Notes: generated by a model not told the origin, from the sequence alone. Positions 17,589 through 27,324 are shown, counted from the stretch's first letter. The stretch: DNA of 64,000 bases from Phycisphaerae bacterium (GCA_028285035.1 JANQQF010000125.1:18990-82989), one strand, 5' to 3'. Program-made: numbers and translations.

Positions 17589-18402
17589 CCTCTAGATCTC
17601 TAATCTCCATCCATTGCGTTTCTTCGTGATTAATTAGTCCGTATCCAAATTTTCCCCACGGCGTCATGACCATATATTGGTTATCCAACCAAATGACCAA
17701 TCCCAAGGGGCCTCTCGGGGCCGTTTGACAATCTAAGACAACAACATCATCGACCTTGAAGGTCGCGGTTCCGGGATACCATTCCAATTGGTAGGTATGC
17801 CATTCCGTCATTTCAACATCATCCAACAGATGCTCACTCACTTGAATGGCACGCTGACCTATCGGCCAACAGGTGTTATACAGCCAAGGGACATTCATAA
17901 GTGGAACTGCCAAGGGGGCGGTGGGGAGTAAGGCAAAAAATGGCCACCGAAGGGCGTCAAGGGTGCCGGCTTTCCAGCCAGGGCCAGGTACGTCAGATGC
18001 TAATTTCATATTTGAAGGCGCAGAACTGTAGAAAAACCAGATGACCCGAGGCAAGGTGGGCCGTCTAGCCCCTGTCATCATAAACGGATCGTTCCAAAAG
18101 CCGAACCCGGCTGTACCACTCAGCTCTCCCACAGAATGCGAGAACCGAGCCTTAACAATCATTCGGACAGGTGGCTTCCACAAAAAATCGGATCGGGGCA
18201 GGGTCTGATAATCATCGATTTGAGCATCCGTGTATTGATCAGAGCGGGTATCTGTGTTGATGAATCGTAGGGTTTCCCCCGTCATCTCCACGCGACCTGA
18301 GCCGCGAATAAATGTTCTTAGTGTGTTGGGTAGTGTAGTCTCTGATGAAAAATTATTTAATTTTAGAATAGGTTTGGTCTGCTTCAAGTTGATGATCCTC
18401 AA
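17575..18402 (-). CDS. Hypothetical protein with a concanavalin-A-like (lectin/glucanase) fold, 275 aa
   Basis: This Trp- and Tyr-rich protein has a predicted beta-sandwich. The segment EWHTYQLEWYPGTATFKVDD followed by GPLGLVIWLDNQY closely resembles LamG/GH16-like domains in which a ligand-free jelly roll is common. The acidic catalytic motif of GH16 (ExDxxE) is not seen, so enzymatic activity is doubtful. No signal peptide is visible. The TTG start follows the acylphosphatase stop with no gap and has no good ribosome binding site, suggesting translational coupling or a later start near 18282 (ATG). The 3' end overlaps the PP2C gene by 14 bp. Confidence 0.65.
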   Translation of the reverse strand: MRIINLKQTKPILKLNNFSSETTLPNTLRTFIRGSGRVEMTGETLRFINTDTRSDQYTDAQIDDYQTLPRSDFLWKPPVRMIVKARFSHSVGELSGTAGFGFWNDPFMMTGARRPTLPRVIWFFYSSAPSNMKLASDVPGPGWKAGTLDALRWPFFALLPTAPLAVPLMNVPWLYNTCWPIGQRAIQVSEHLLDDVEMTEWHTYQLEWYPGTATFKVDDVVVLDCQTAPRGPLGLVIWLDNQYMVMTPWGKFGYGLINHEETQWMEIRDLEVITL

Positions 18403-18696
18403 TCAATATCTAACTTTGAAGGTCTTATCCCGATAAGTGGGTGTTTCCTGCTTAACCGAAACATCAGTCACCTGAGCCGGGGGTTCACCCTGATGACACC
18501 ATTGGACAACCTGCTTAACTGCCTCAGCCTCGCCTTCAAAAACAGCCTCAACCCGCCCATCCCACAAATTTCGGACCCACCCGGTTAAGCCAAGTTTAGT
18601 CGCCTGACGTTGGGTAAACCAGCGAAAACTAACCCCTTGCACTCGCCCTGAAATAAACACGTGTACCCGAATTGTGTTATCTGCTTCATCAGCCAT
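18403..18696 (-). CDS. acyP: Acylphosphatase, 97 aa
   Basis: Acylphosphatase hydrolyses carboxyl-phosphate bonds such as acetyl phosphate or carbamoyl phosphate. The signature is intact: [18 protein letters not shown] with the substrate-binding Arg, then [20 protein letters not shown] with the catalytic Asn in VRN. The C-terminus TFKVRY is typical of the final strand. Length matches the family. The start follows GGGGAAAGAG. It is directly followed by the lectin-fold gene on the same strand. Confidence 0.93.
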   Translation of the reverse strand: MADEADNTIRVHVFISGRVQGVSFRWFTQRQATKLGLTGWVRNLWDGRVEAVFEGEAEAVKQVVQWCHQGEPPAQVTDVSVKQETPTYRDKTFKVRY

Positions 18697-18839
18697 CTCT
18701 TTCCCCGATCCAAAAAATAGTCTTGGAACTTATTATGCCCCGATTGCGAATATCTGAGAAACATAACGTTCTCAATCAAGTTGCCGATCCAGCCTGTTCC
18801 GTGTAAGATAGGAAAGATTTCAATTAACCGCCCAACGAT

Positions 18840-20191
<1,352 letters not shown>

Positions 20192-20204
20192 TCAAAATTA
20201 AAGT

Positions 20205-20255
20205 ATTTATCACTGATCACTTACTGGATAGATTTTTAAGTGGTCAGTGATAAAT
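20205..20255. repeat. Long inverted repeat after eno
   Basis: The arms at 20205-20222 and 20238-20255 are 18 bp with one mismatch (ATTTATCACTGATCACTT and its complement), around a 15-base loop. The CAGTGATAAA/GATCACT style is that of a low-complexity intergenic repeat; it may also act as a terminator for eno, although no T-run follows. Confidence 0.6.
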
Positions 20256-20365
20256 CAAAATTGCCTTTTAGGCGCAGATGTTTACTCTGCACAGAATCTT
20301 GGCGTCCCCTCAGACTACTTGTATAATCTGCGATTGAATTTATCCAAAGTATGGAGCATTTTCTT

Positions 20366-21940
20366 ATGGACTTCTCCCGCGCAAGCGGCATTTTGCTACA
20401 CCCTACCTCATTTCCTGGCCCACATGGGATCGGTGATTTAGGCAATGCAGCATATGACTTTATTGATTTTCTAATTGAAGCCAAACAATCACTTTGGCAG
20501 GTACTACCGTTAGGGCCTACAGGATACGGTGACTCGCCCTACGCCTCATTCTCATCCTTCGCCGGAAATCCCCTACTCATCAGCCTGGATCGCTTAGTAG
20601 AAGCTGGTGATTTGTCTCACAGTGATTTAGCGGATGTTCCTCAATTTCCAGTTGATGAAATTGATTTTGGCTGGGTTATCTATTGGAAAATACCTCTTTT
20701 ACAAAAAGCGGCCCGTAATTTTTTGACCGATGCTGAAGCGCACCGCAAACGAGCATTTGAAACATTTTGCGAGGAAAAAGCTCGATGGCTTGATGATTAT
20801 GCGCTCTTTATGGCCGTCAAAGCCGATTTTGATACCAAAGCCAAAGCTGAAGATGTATTTGGTGCCATGTGGAGCAACTACTGGGATAAAGATATCGCGC
20901 TGCGTCAAACACGCGCCATCAATCGCTGGGAAAAAGAAAAAGCAGAAGACATTGAGATTCAAAAGGTGTGGCAATTTTACTTTTACCAGCAATGGTCAGC
21001 CGTTCGTCGCTACGCGAATGAAAATGGCATAAAAATCGTTGGAGACATTCCAATTTTTGTTGCCCCTGATAGTGTTGACGTTTGGGCCAATCGAGAGTTA
21101 TTTCATTTAGATGATCAAGGCCAACCGACAGTCGTGGCTGGGGTTCCGCCCGACTATTTTAGCGAAAATGGTCAGTTATGGGGCAATCCTCTGTATCATT
21201 GGATTGTAATGGCGGGACAAGATTATCGGTGGTGGATTGAACGAATTCAGGCCACCCTTGATCTGGTTGATATTATTCGGATTGATCACTTCCGTGGGTT
21301 TGAAGCCTATTGGGAAATCCCGGCAGGAGAAACCACGGCCATTAATGGTCGCTGGGTTAAAGCTCCTGGCAAAGAACTATTTAAGGCCATCCAAAATGAG
21401 TTGGGGCAACTACCTATCCTAGCTGAAGATTTGGGTGTAATCACTGAAGAGGTTCAAGCGTTGCGAGACACATTCAATTTTCCCGGAATGAAGGTATTAC
21501 AGTTTGCCTTCGACGCAAAAGAAGCGGGTGAATTGAATGCAACAAATGCCTTTCTGCCTCACAATCACGAGCCAAATGCCGTGGTTTACACGGGCACGCA
21601 TGACAATGACACCACCCTTGGCTGGTATCAACAACGTAGCGACGAAGAACGGGATCTAATCCGTCGATATTTAGCGCGACCCGATGACGATATCGCCTGG
21701 GATTTTATTCGCCTCGCAATGGCCTCCGTGGCTCGATATGCGATCATTCCAATGCAAGATACGTTAAGTTTAAGCTCAGATGCTCGGATGAATACACCGT
21801 CTACGCTTGGCGGGAATTGGGTTTGGCGGTATCGTACCGAAGCTCTAAATCCCTGGGTATCAAGCCGTCTGCGTGAACTCGTTGATCTTTATGCGCGTGA
21901 TCCCAAATTATGGGCAGCTTCAAAATCGAAGCGCGAGTAA
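20366..21940 (+). CDS. malQ: 4-alpha-glucanotransferase (amylomaltase), 524 aa
   Basis: MalQ transfers alpha-1,4-glucan segments between maltodextrins (GH77). The N-terminal block SGILLHPTSFPGPHGIGDLG is diagnostic, followed by WQVLPLGPTGYGDSPYASFS. Later motifs include IVGDIPIFVAPDSVDVWA, DIIRIDHFRGFEAYWEIP with the nucleophile Asp, LAEDLGVITEEV with the acid-base Glu, and YTGTHDNDTTLGWY. The length is normal. The ATG at 20366 is preferred over the one at 20351, because GGAG lies eight bases before it and the earlier ATG has no ribosome binding site. It is convergent with the HisN-type phosphatase gene. Confidence 0.97.
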   Translation: MDFSRASGILLHPTSFPGPHGIGDLGNAAYDFIDFLIEAKQSLWQVLPLGPTGYGDSPYASFSSFAGNPLLISLDRLVEAGDLSHSDLADVPQFPVDEIDFGWVIYWKIPLLQKAARNFLTDAEAHRKRAFETFCEEKARWLDDYALFMAVKADFDTKAKAEDVFGAMWSNYWDKDIALRQTRAINRWEKEKAEDIEIQKVWQFYFYQQWSAVRRYANENGIKIVGDIPIFVAPDSVDVWANRELFHLDDQGQPTVVAGVPPDYFSENGQLWGNPLYHWIVMAGQDYRWWIERIQATLDLVDIIRIDHFRGFEAYWEIPAGETTAINGRWVKAPGKELFKAIQNELGQLPILAEDLGVITEEVQALRDTFNFPGMKVLQFAFDAKEAGELNATNAFLPHNHEPNAVVYTGTHDNDTTLGWYQQRSDEERDLIRRYLARPDDDIAWDFIRLAMASVARYAIIPMQDTLSLSSDARMNTPSTLGGNWVWRYRTEALNPWVSSRLRELVDLYARDPKLWAASKSKRE

Positions 21941-21943
21941 AAG

Positions 21944-21958
21944 GCGTTTGTAAAACGC
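21944..21958. terminator. Short hairpin between convergent malQ and hisN-type genes
   Basis: GCGTTT (21944-21949) and AAACGC (21953-21958) form a six-bp stem in the 18-bp gap between the two convergent stop codons, extended by weaker pairs. A small bidirectional terminator is plausible. Confidence 0.4.
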
Positions 21959-22738
21959 TTAACTTTCATCACCGTTGATTAATCGCAATACCTCAGGTAA
22001 CAATGTCTTTGTTGTTGCCATTAGCTCATTGGCATAAATCGTTGGGTTGCCTTGCCAATCGCCACAATAGCCTCCTGCCTCTTGGATAATGGGCACAAAC
22101 GGAGAGCAATCCCAAACATTCATGATCGGATCGACCATCAATTCAGCGCGCCCCGTAGCAACCAACAGATAACCATAAGCATCGCTCCAACCAGCCCGGA
22201 AGCCAGCCGCTTTCTGCAATCGCTCCCAAGCTTCAGCTCGACCATAAATCTCAAAATTACCGACGTCGCCATGGGCAACGACCCCATCCTTCAAGTAGGT
22301 AACATCTGAAACTCTGGCTCGACGATTATTCCACCAACACCCTTCACCCGTCGCGGCAGCAACCATCTCGCCCATCGCTGGATAGTTCGCCACACCAACC
22401 TGGGGCACCCCATCGATTTCCAAGCCGATCAATACCCCATAGAGCGGCACGCCACGCACAAAGGCGCGTGTCCCATCAATTGGGTCAATAATCCAACGAT
22501 GGCTTTTGCCCTCGGCCCCTTCGGCGCCATACTCTTCACCAACAATGGCGTGATCGGGGTATTTTTGCTCAATCAAGCTTCGAATCAACCGTTCCGCCCC
22601 TTGATCGGCCACAGTTACAGGGGAGTCGTCTCCCTTAAAATCGGGGCGTACACCCGTTTGAAAATAGCCCAAGGTCAGTTGACCTGCCTGCCAAGCCATA
22701 TCAACGGCAAAATCAAGATATTCACGTAATTCAGTCAT
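21959..22738 (-). CDS. hisN: Inositol monophosphatase family protein, HisN-type histidinol-phosphatase, 259 aa
   Basis: This family consists of Mg-dependent phosphomonoesterases. The metal-binding motifs are intact: VGEEYG (Glu), IIDPIDGTRAFVRG (two Asp) and VWDCSPFVPIIQEAGG (Asp). The sequence VTVADQGAERLIRSLI and the RAFVRGVP segment resemble the histidinol-phosphatase HisN branch more than SuhB. No other his gene is nearby, so inositol phosphate or another sugar phosphate remains possible. The ATG at 22738 is chosen because GGAG lies six bases upstream; a longer frame adds seven residues without a ribosome binding site. Confidence 0.8.
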   Translation of the reverse strand: MTELREYLDFAVDMAWQAGQLTLGYFQTGVRPDFKGDDSPVTVADQGAERLIRSLIEQKYPDHAIVGEEYGAEGAEGKSHRWIIDPIDGTRAFVRGVPLYGVLIGLEIDGVPQVGVANYPAMGEMVAAATGEGCWWNNRRARVSDVTYLKDGVVAHGDVGNFEIYGRAEAWERLQKAAGFRAGWSDAYGYLLVATGRAELMVDPIMNVWDCSPFVPIIQEAGGYCGDWQGNPTIYANELMATTKTLLPEVLRLINGDES

Positions 22739-22754
22739 TTTTGCTCCAAAATAT

Positions 22755-22788
22755 AACAAGGTAGCTTGTTAATGTCTGCTACCTTGTT
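22755..22788 (-). terminator. Stem-loop between the 73-aa gene and hisN
   Basis: Perfect 11-bp arms AACAAGGTAGC (22755-22765) and GCTACCTTGTT (22778-22788) enclose a 12-base loop. On the minus strand the stem is followed by ATATTTTG, so it can end the transcript of the 73-aa gene before hisN. Confidence 0.6.
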
Positions 22789-22839
22789 GATTCGTCAGTT
22801 ATTTTATTCTCATTCTTAGGAATGTCCATTCATCATACG

Positions 22840-23061
22840 TTAGAATGGATAAACACCATATTTTTCGTTGGCTGCGTGTTGATCAGCCGCCCACTCTTGC
22901 AGATAAGCTTCAGCCTGAGATTTAGCCAAGGCTTCGGCTTCATCTTTACTGGCAGCTTTTACAGTCATTTCCCATTCCTGTCCATTGGAGTCAAAGAAGG
23001 CGTGCGCGATATATTCGCCAGCGACTTCGATATCATTTACCTCAATTTCCACAAGTTCCAT
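22840..23061 (-). CDS. Small hypothetical protein, 73 aa
   Basis: An acidic soluble protein beginning MELVEIEVNDIEVAGEY, followed by FFDSNGQEWEMTVKA and an Ala/Glu-rich helix EAEALAKSQAEAYLQEWAAD. It resembles a small alpha/beta domain (strands then helix). I do not recognise a family. GGAG ten bases upstream supports the start. It lies 50 bp downstream of the gamma-glutamyltransferase gene and ahead of a stem-loop, so it may be the last gene of that transcript. Confidence 0.7.
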   Translation of the reverse strand: MELVEIEVNDIEVAGEYIAHAFFDSNGQEWEMTVKAASKDEAEALAKSQAEAYLQEWAADQHAANEKYGVYPF

Positions 23062-23111
23062 GTCGTTAAATCTCCTATGACACTAAAATAATTCACCCAA
23101 TGATTATGTCA

Positions 23112-24725
23112 TCATACGACAGATGAAGCACCACCTCGGCGCGCATCCCCAACGGCTTGCCACGCCCCGTCTTGCTTGGCTACGACGTGTGCCCCACCAA
23201 AAAACATATTTCGTTCAGGCCAGCGATTAACATCATAGCCTGTTGTCTCTAAATGATCAGCCACCTTCGCTTCAATCCCCCCCTCAAGCTGCAAGACATT
23301 TTCTTCAAAATGAATGCGCGGGGCACTCACTGCCCGATCAAGTGGGTTGTTAAAATCGACAAAATTACTGATCGTTTGCAAAATGGCTGACCGCAATCGG
23401 TTACTGCCACCGCTACCAAGTCCCATTAGCGGCTCATCCTGATGCAAAACGATGGCGGGACTCATCATCGTCGAGAGTCGCTGACCAGGAGGCAGTTTAT
23501 GAAAGCCATTGGGGTGTAAATCCATCTCACCGAGCATGTTGTTCAACACAACCCCAGTATCTCCAACAACATACCCTGCACTTTCACCCGATGATACTGT
23601 CAACGACACCACACGACCTTGCTCATCCGCCACACTGATATGGGTTGTACTGGATGGGCCTGTCGGCAATTTTACGTCCGGCGTGGCCATCTGCCCAGCT
23701 AAGGTAGCCTGTAATCGCTGACGATAATGAGTAATTTGGCGTGCGTTCAGCAAGGTGTCCGCCCGTCGGTTGGCTTGAGCCGCTTGTTCCGGCCCAAGGC
23801 CATTCTCGCTTTGTAGCCACTCGGCGCGGGCTACGTTTGTTAGGCGCATCACTTCTGCCAAAATCTGAATGTGTTGCTCACTATTATGGCTCATCTCTGG
23901 TAAAGAACAATCAGCCAACAATTCTAGGGCAAAAGCAATTAATGGACCACCATCTGAGGCGAGGGGTGGCAGTAGGATCGTGTAATCCCGATAATTGATC
24001 TTGAGCGGCTCACTCGACCACACCTGATAAGTTGCCAAATCAGTTTCAGTAACCAGACCCCCGTTTTGCTGTTGATCTTTCACAATCTGCTGAGCAATAT
24101 CGCCAGTGTAAAAAAGATCAGGCCCTTGCTCAGCTAATGCTTCTAAGGTGCGTGCTAAATCCGAAAAATAGAGCCGATCACCCGCTTGAATAAAACGCCC
24201 ATTTGGGACGTAAATGGCAGAGATTGAGGGGGTATCGGTGAAGATAGATATCAGTAGATTGGTAATATACCCTTGCTCGGGTGTTAGAAATACACCATCG
24301 CGGGCAAACTCAATTGCTGGAGAAAGAATAGTGTGTAGGGGCAGCGTTCCTGAGGCAGCAAGCATTTGACACAACCCTGCCACCGCACCAGGTACAGCCA
24401 CACTACCCCGGCCAATATAGAATGGTTGTTGAGCTGAACCAAAATCAACAAGAATTTCTCGAAAATCTAAGGGGGTGGAGGTTATAGGACGATCAGCGGA
24501 TAATCCCGGCATTGTGCTGAAGAAGTCGTAAACGGTGGCCTGTTTTGTGCCCACATCATAAATCTGAGCAATACCACCCGCGCCAATATTGACCAGGGCA
24601 GACTCAACAATAAATGAGGCAAACGCCGCAGCAACGGCTGCATCAACAGCATTTCCTCCCTGCTGAAACATCCTTGTCGCAGCTTCTACGGTTTGTGGAT
24701 GACCTGCTGCAACAACGCCTTGCAC
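23112..24725 (-). CDS. ggt: Gamma-glutamyltransferase family protein, 537 aa
   Basis: These enzymes hydrolyse or transfer the gamma-glutamyl group of glutathione and related compounds and mature by self-cleavage. Conserved landmarks are GVVAAGHPQTVEAATRMFQQ at the N-terminus, GGNAVDAAVAAAFA, the processing site SSTTHISVADEQG with Thr360 as the predicted nucleophile, and the glycine-rich GLGSGGSNRLRSAILQ. Cleavage before Thr360 would give a small subunit of 178 residues, as in the family. There is no signal peptide, so it may be cytoplasmic. Translation starts at GTG with AGGA upstream. Substrate preference cannot be read from the sequence. Confidence 0.9.
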   Translation of the reverse strand: MQGVVAAGHPQTVEAATRMFQQGGNAVDAAVAAAFASFIVESALVNIGAGGIAQIYDVGTKQATVYDFFSTMPGLSADRPITSTPLDFREILVDFGSAQQPFYIGRGSVAVPGAVAGLCQMLAASGTLPLHTILSPAIEFARDGVFLTPEQGYITNLLISIFTDTPSISAIYVPNGRFIQAGDRLYFSDLARTLEALAEQGPDLFYTGDIAQQIVKDQQQNGGLVTETDLATYQVWSSEPLKINYRDYTILLPPLASDGGPLIAFALELLADCSLPEMSHNSEQHIQILAEVMRLTNVARAEWLQSENGLGPEQAAQANRRADTLLNARQITHYRQRLQATLAGQMATPDVKLPTGPSSTTHISVADEQGRVVSLTVSSGESAGYVVGDTGVVLNNMLGEMDLHPNGFHKLPPGQRLSTMMSPAIVLHQDEPLMGLGSGGSNRLRSAILQTISNFVDFNNPLDRAVSAPRIHFEENVLQLEGGIEAKVADHLETTGYDVNRWPERNMFFGGAHVVAKQDGAWQAVGDARRGGASSVV

Positions 24726-24860
24726 AGTTCACAATCCTGTTACGAGTATGATGGCGAGCATTTTAACATATCTTGGCAGAGGGGGCAATGAGGATAAGAG
24801 GTTGGGGAAGCGGGTAAAATATCCAAACAATACAAATAAATTCTAATAAATCTCTAATGT

Positions 24861-24899
24861 TTTGTTAGCATTTCTCTAACAAACCTTGTCTAAAATAAC
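24861..24899 (+). promoter_or_regulatory. Inverted repeat and motif upstream of the hsp20 genes
   Basis: A perfect inverted repeat TTTGTTAG (24861-24868) and CTAACAAA (24876-24883) is followed by GTCTAAAATAAC (24888-24899), about 65 bases before the first hsp20 ATG. Versions of these elements recur at 25960-26058. This is not the CIRCE element of HrcA. Heat-shock control is inferred from context. Confidence 0.5.
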
Positions 24900-24965
24900 G
24901 GACGAAAATAAAAATAGCCTCAATCAAGAGGCAAACACACCACACAACAATAGGAGGTTGTTACA

Positions 24966-25421
24966 ATGTTTGAACGTTATCCCATTTATCGTTATGGCAA
25001 AACATCTCCTTGGCAGGAGATGGAGCGGTTACAAAAAGAAGTTAACCGTCTTTTCTCAAACTCATTTGATATTGCCGGGGGGCGGATTGCCCCAACTTTC
25101 CCCGCGATCAATGTGTGGAGCAATGAAGAGGGCGCGGTTGTGACTGCAGAGTTGCCAGGCCTCACCCCTGACAGCATCAATATTTCTGTAGTTGGCGACA
25201 CCCTCACGCTCACTGGGGAACGCGCTGAAGTCGACATTCCCGAAGGAGCAAAATACCATCGTCGTGAACGTAATCGTGGTAAATTCTCTCGCTCTTTCCA
25301 ACTGCCCTTCCAAGTGGAAGTTGATAAAGTAGATGCGGTGTTCAAGAACGGTATTTTGCACCTATCTCTGCCCCGAGCAGAGGCCGAAAAACCTCGCAAA
25401 ATTGCAGTCAAAACAGCATAG
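24966..25421 (+). CDS. Small heat shock protein, Hsp20/alpha-crystallin family, 151 aa
   Basis: Hsp20 proteins are ATP-independent holdases that keep unfolding proteins soluble. Residues of about 45-145 form the alpha-crystallin domain: PAINVWSNEEGAVVTAELPG, VVGDTLTLTGERAEVD, YHRRERNRGKFSRSFQLPF and the strand FKNGILHLSLPRAE. The N-terminus (MFERYPIYRYG) and the C-terminal Ile/Val anchor (RKIAVKTA) are typical. A near-perfect AGGAGG ribosome binding site is present. It is followed 29 bp later by a second hsp20 gene with its own AGGAGG, so both are probably made from one stress-induced transcript. Confidence 0.95.
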   Translation: MFERYPIYRYGKTSPWQEMERLQKEVNRLFSNSFDIAGGRIAPTFPAINVWSNEEGAVVTAELPGLTPDSINISVVGDTLTLTGERAEVDIPEGAKYHRRERNRGKFSRSFQLPFQVEVDKVDAVFKNGILHLSLPRAEAEKPRKIAVKTA

Positions 25422-25450
25422 TTGAGATCAACAAAAGGAGGCATAACACA

Positions 25451-25870
25451 ATGGCAACAAAAACAACTGATGTTCAAGTTCAAGATGTAGAAAAGCAAGA
25501 AGTCGCTCAAACTAACGGCACCGAACGCACCCGCGAACGCAAAGCATTTACCCCTCGGGTCGATATCTATGAAACGGATGATACCATCTTCGCTGTGGCT
25601 GATATGCCCGGTGTTGATGAAAAGTCAGTCGAAATCACATTGGAAAAAGGTGTTCTCACAATCGACGGTTATGTGGAGCCAGAGCAATCCAGCAAGTACA
25701 GCTTAGGATACGCTGAGTATGAAATCGGTGATTTCCATCGCCGCTTCAACCTCTCAGATGAAATTGACCAAGATAAAATCGCGGCAACCGTGAAAGATGG
25801 GGTGCTTCGTCTGGAACTACCCAAAGCAGGCCCAGCTAAAGCCAAGAAGATTTCGGTGAAAGCGGCCTAA
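25451..25870 (+). CDS. Small heat shock protein, Hsp20/alpha-crystallin family, 139 aa
   Basis: A second, diverged alpha-crystallin protein. The domain runs from TPRVDIYETDDTIFAVADMP through KSVEITLEKGVLTIDG, GDFHRRFNLSDEIDQDKI and KDGVLRLELPKAGPAK, ending KKISVKAA. The N-terminus is short, polar and unlike that of the preceding Hsp20, so the pair may form mixed oligomers or bind different clients, as proposed for other class A/B pairs. AGGAGG lies eight bases upstream. A strong intrinsic terminator follows at 25909-25941. Confidence 0.95.
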   Translation: MATKTTDVQVQDVEKQEVAQTNGTERTRERKAFTPRVDIYETDDTIFAVADMPGVDEKSVEITLEKGVLTIDGYVEPEQSSKYSLGYAEYEIGDFHRRFNLSDEIDQDKIAATVKDGVLRLELPKAGPAKAKKISVKAA

Positions 25871-25908
25871 AAAACTAACTCTTTCTACAACAGAAATCTG
25901 CTTCTCTA

Positions 25909-25941
25909 AAAAGACGAACTCAGTCATTGGGTTCGTCTTTT
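25909..25941 (+). terminator. Intrinsic terminator of the hsp20 operon
   Basis: Perfect 11-bp arms AAAAGACGAAC (25909-25919) and GTTCGTCTTTT (25931-25941) enclose an 11-base loop that can pair further. The right arm ends in a T-run. Confidence 0.8.
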
Positions 25942-25959
25942 CAAGTAAACAAAAATAAT

Positions 25960-26058
25960 TTTGTTATCAAATGGGCTAACAAATTCTAACAAACTTCTAA
26001 TAGACACTTAATTTTTTATTAATCTTTCGAGATAAAAATCGAAAACGTCTAAAACAAC
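25960..26058 (+). promoter_or_regulatory. Second set of hsp20-type motifs
   Basis: TTTGTTA (25960-25966) and TAACAAA (25977-25983) form an inverted repeat, followed by TCTAACAAAC (25985-25994), also found at 24875-24884, and GTCTAAAACAAC (26047-26058), which matches 24888-24899 at 11 of 12 positions. The order is that of the hsp20 upstream region, but the spacing to the last element is longer (63 bases against 4). Confidence 0.45.
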
Positions 26059-26134
26059 ATAAATGCATCGCCAATTTATAACTTTTTTCTGCGAAGCTTC
26101 TCAATGGGGATTTTTCAGCAAATCAGTTGTATCT

Positions 26135-26165
26135 TACCCCGTTGTCTTGGCAGCGGGGTATTTTT
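26135..26165 (+). terminator. Orphan intrinsic terminator
   Basis: TACCCCG (26135-26141) and CGGGGTA (26154-26160) form a perfect seven-bp GC-rich stem followed by TTTTTATTT. It lies about 265 bases after the hsp20 stop, beyond that operon's own terminator, with no gene between. Confidence 0.7.
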
Positions 26166-26176
26166 ATTTCTAACCA

Positions 26177-26252
26177 GATTGGAGATTATAGATCGGAGAT
26201 TGATTTCGCTTAAGAGGTTAGAACAATCTCCAATAACCAGTCTCTAATCTCC
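26177..26252. repeat. Inverted GGAGATT-type repeat
   Basis: GGAGATTATAGATCGGAGAT at 26181-26200 is mirrored by CAATCTCC and CTCTAATCTCC units at 26224-26252. The same ATTGGAGAT unit recurs near 60850-60915. It sits directly upstream of the ABC transporter gene. Confidence 0.55.
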
Positions 26253-26278
26253 TGAGTTACTAAAATAAGGAGGTTCAC

Positions 26279-27199
26279 ATGATTGAGGTTAAAGATTTAA
26301 CAAAATCGTATGGTTCTATTCAAGCGCTCAGAGGCATCTCATTTCAGGTGTCTCCAGGCGAGGTGGTTGGCTTGCTGGGTCCAAACGGGGCTGGTAAATC
26401 CACTACCATCAAAACCCTAACAGGGTACTTGCAACCAGATAGCGGTAGTGTCAAAGTGGATGGGGTGGATGTTTTGACCCACACCCGTGATGTGCAAGCC
26501 CGCATCGGCTATCTTCCGGAAAATCCCCCCGTCTATCCCGAATTATCGGTCCAATCCTATCTCTTGATGGTGGCCGATTTACGGGAAATTCCACGTAGTG
26601 AACAGCAAGAACGGCTTTCTGAGGCGATTTACGCCACGGGATTAGCCAATCAACTCACTCGCCCCATCGGGACACTCAGTAAAGGATACAAACAGCGTGT
26701 TGGTTTAGCCCAAGCCATCTTACATCAGCCAAAACTGCTAATTTTGGATGAACCAACCGTCGGCTTGGACCCGACCCAAATCGTTGAAATCCGAAATTTG
26801 ATCCGCCGTCTGGCGCGACACAGTACTATCCTCTTCTCATCTCACATTTTGTCAGAAGTAGAAGCGGTTTGTGATCGGGTGATCATCATTATGAATGGCG
26901 AGGTTAAAGCGGACGCGAAGCTAGCTGAGTTAGCCAGCAGCGATGATGCGATTTTGGTGCTGCAACATGAAATCGCCAATGCAGATCAACAGTTGAAATC
27001 GCTGGACAGTGTGGCACATGTTGACCCAATTTACACATCACAAGGACAGCCAGCCTTCCGCGTTCGAGGCAATGGCACCGCAGAATTGTGCCCTGCGATC
27101 TACACCTTGGCACAACAAGAGTCGTGGCCAGTTTACGAGCTACGCCGCGATGTTCGCACCTTGGAAACTGTGTTCAATGAATTAGCAACAAAAGCGTAG
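26279..27199 (+). CDS. ABC transporter ATP-binding protein, GldA-like, 306 aa
   Basis: This is the ATPase of an ABC-2 type exporter. Motifs in order are: Walker A LLGPNGAGKSTTIKTL (about 33-48), Q-loop region YLPENPPVYPELSV, signature LSKGYKQRVGLAQA, Walker B LLILDEPTVGLDP and the switch His in LFSSHILSEVEAVC. The C-terminal 90 residues form the regulatory extension usual in the CcmA/GldA group. The next genes encode a GldF-GldG fusion and a DUF4340 protein, so the partners are clear. AGGAGG precedes the ATG. The intergenic region of about 125 bp before the permease gene contains repeats and a palindrome at 27270-27285. Confidence 0.92.
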   Translation: MIEVKDLTKSYGSIQALRGISFQVSPGEVVGLLGPNGAGKSTTIKTLTGYLQPDSGSVKVDGVDVLTHTRDVQARIGYLPENPPVYPELSVQSYLLMVADLREIPRSEQQERLSEAIYATGLANQLTRPIGTLSKGYKQRVGLAQAILHQPKLLILDEPTVGLDPTQIVEIRNLIRRLARHSTILFSSHILSEVEAVCDRVIIIMNGEVKADAKLAELASSDDAILVLQHEIANADQQLKSLDSVAHVDPIYTSQGQPAFRVRGNGTAELCPAIYTLAQQESWPVYELRRDVRTLETVFNELATKA

Positions 27200-27240
27200 T
27201 AGAGTTTATAGAGTTTGTAGGGTTTATAGGTTCATAGAGT
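27197..27240. repeat. TAGAGTTTATAGAGTT tandem repeat
   Basis: About five imperfect copies of a 7-9 base unit (TAGAGTTTA, TAGAGTTTG, TAGGGTTTA) start at the stop codon of the ABC ATPase gene. A matching tract lies at 31262-31296, at the end of the DUF4340 gene. Confidence 0.6.
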
Positions 27241-27269
27241 CAAATGGTTTAATGATTTTTTACTAACCA

Positions 27270-27285
27270 CTAACGTTTACGTTAG
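27270..27285. promoter_or_regulatory. Short palindrome upstream of the gldFG-type gene
   Basis: CTAACG (27270-27275) and CGTTAG (27280-27285) are perfect arms around TTTA, 39 bases before the ATG. An operator is possible; nothing shows which regulator would bind. Confidence 0.35.
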
Positions 27286-27324
27286 ACCTACTCAATTACC
27301 CACTATATTTTAAGGAGGCTCACG

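Larger units (their letters stand above)
25871..26278. other. 408-bp gene-free region after hsp20 with two terminators and repeats
   Basis: The gap holds the hsp20 terminator (25909-25941), copies of the hsp20 upstream motifs (25960-26058), a second T-tailed hairpin (26135-26165) with no gene in front of it, and an inverted GGAGATT repeat (26177-26252) just before the ABC transporter gene. A small RNA between about 26060 and 26165 is possible. A 36-codon ATG frame at 26063 has no ribosome binding site and was not called. Confidence 0.5.

Noticed and set aside
24861..24883. CIRCE element upstream of hsp20
   Set aside because: The arms TTTGTTAG/CTAACAAA with a seven-base loop do not match TTAGCACTC-N9-GAGTGCTAA.
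26063..26173. 36-codon ATG frame before the orphan terminator
   Set aside because: There is no ribosome binding site and the frame runs through the terminator hairpin, so a noncoding transcript is more plausible.
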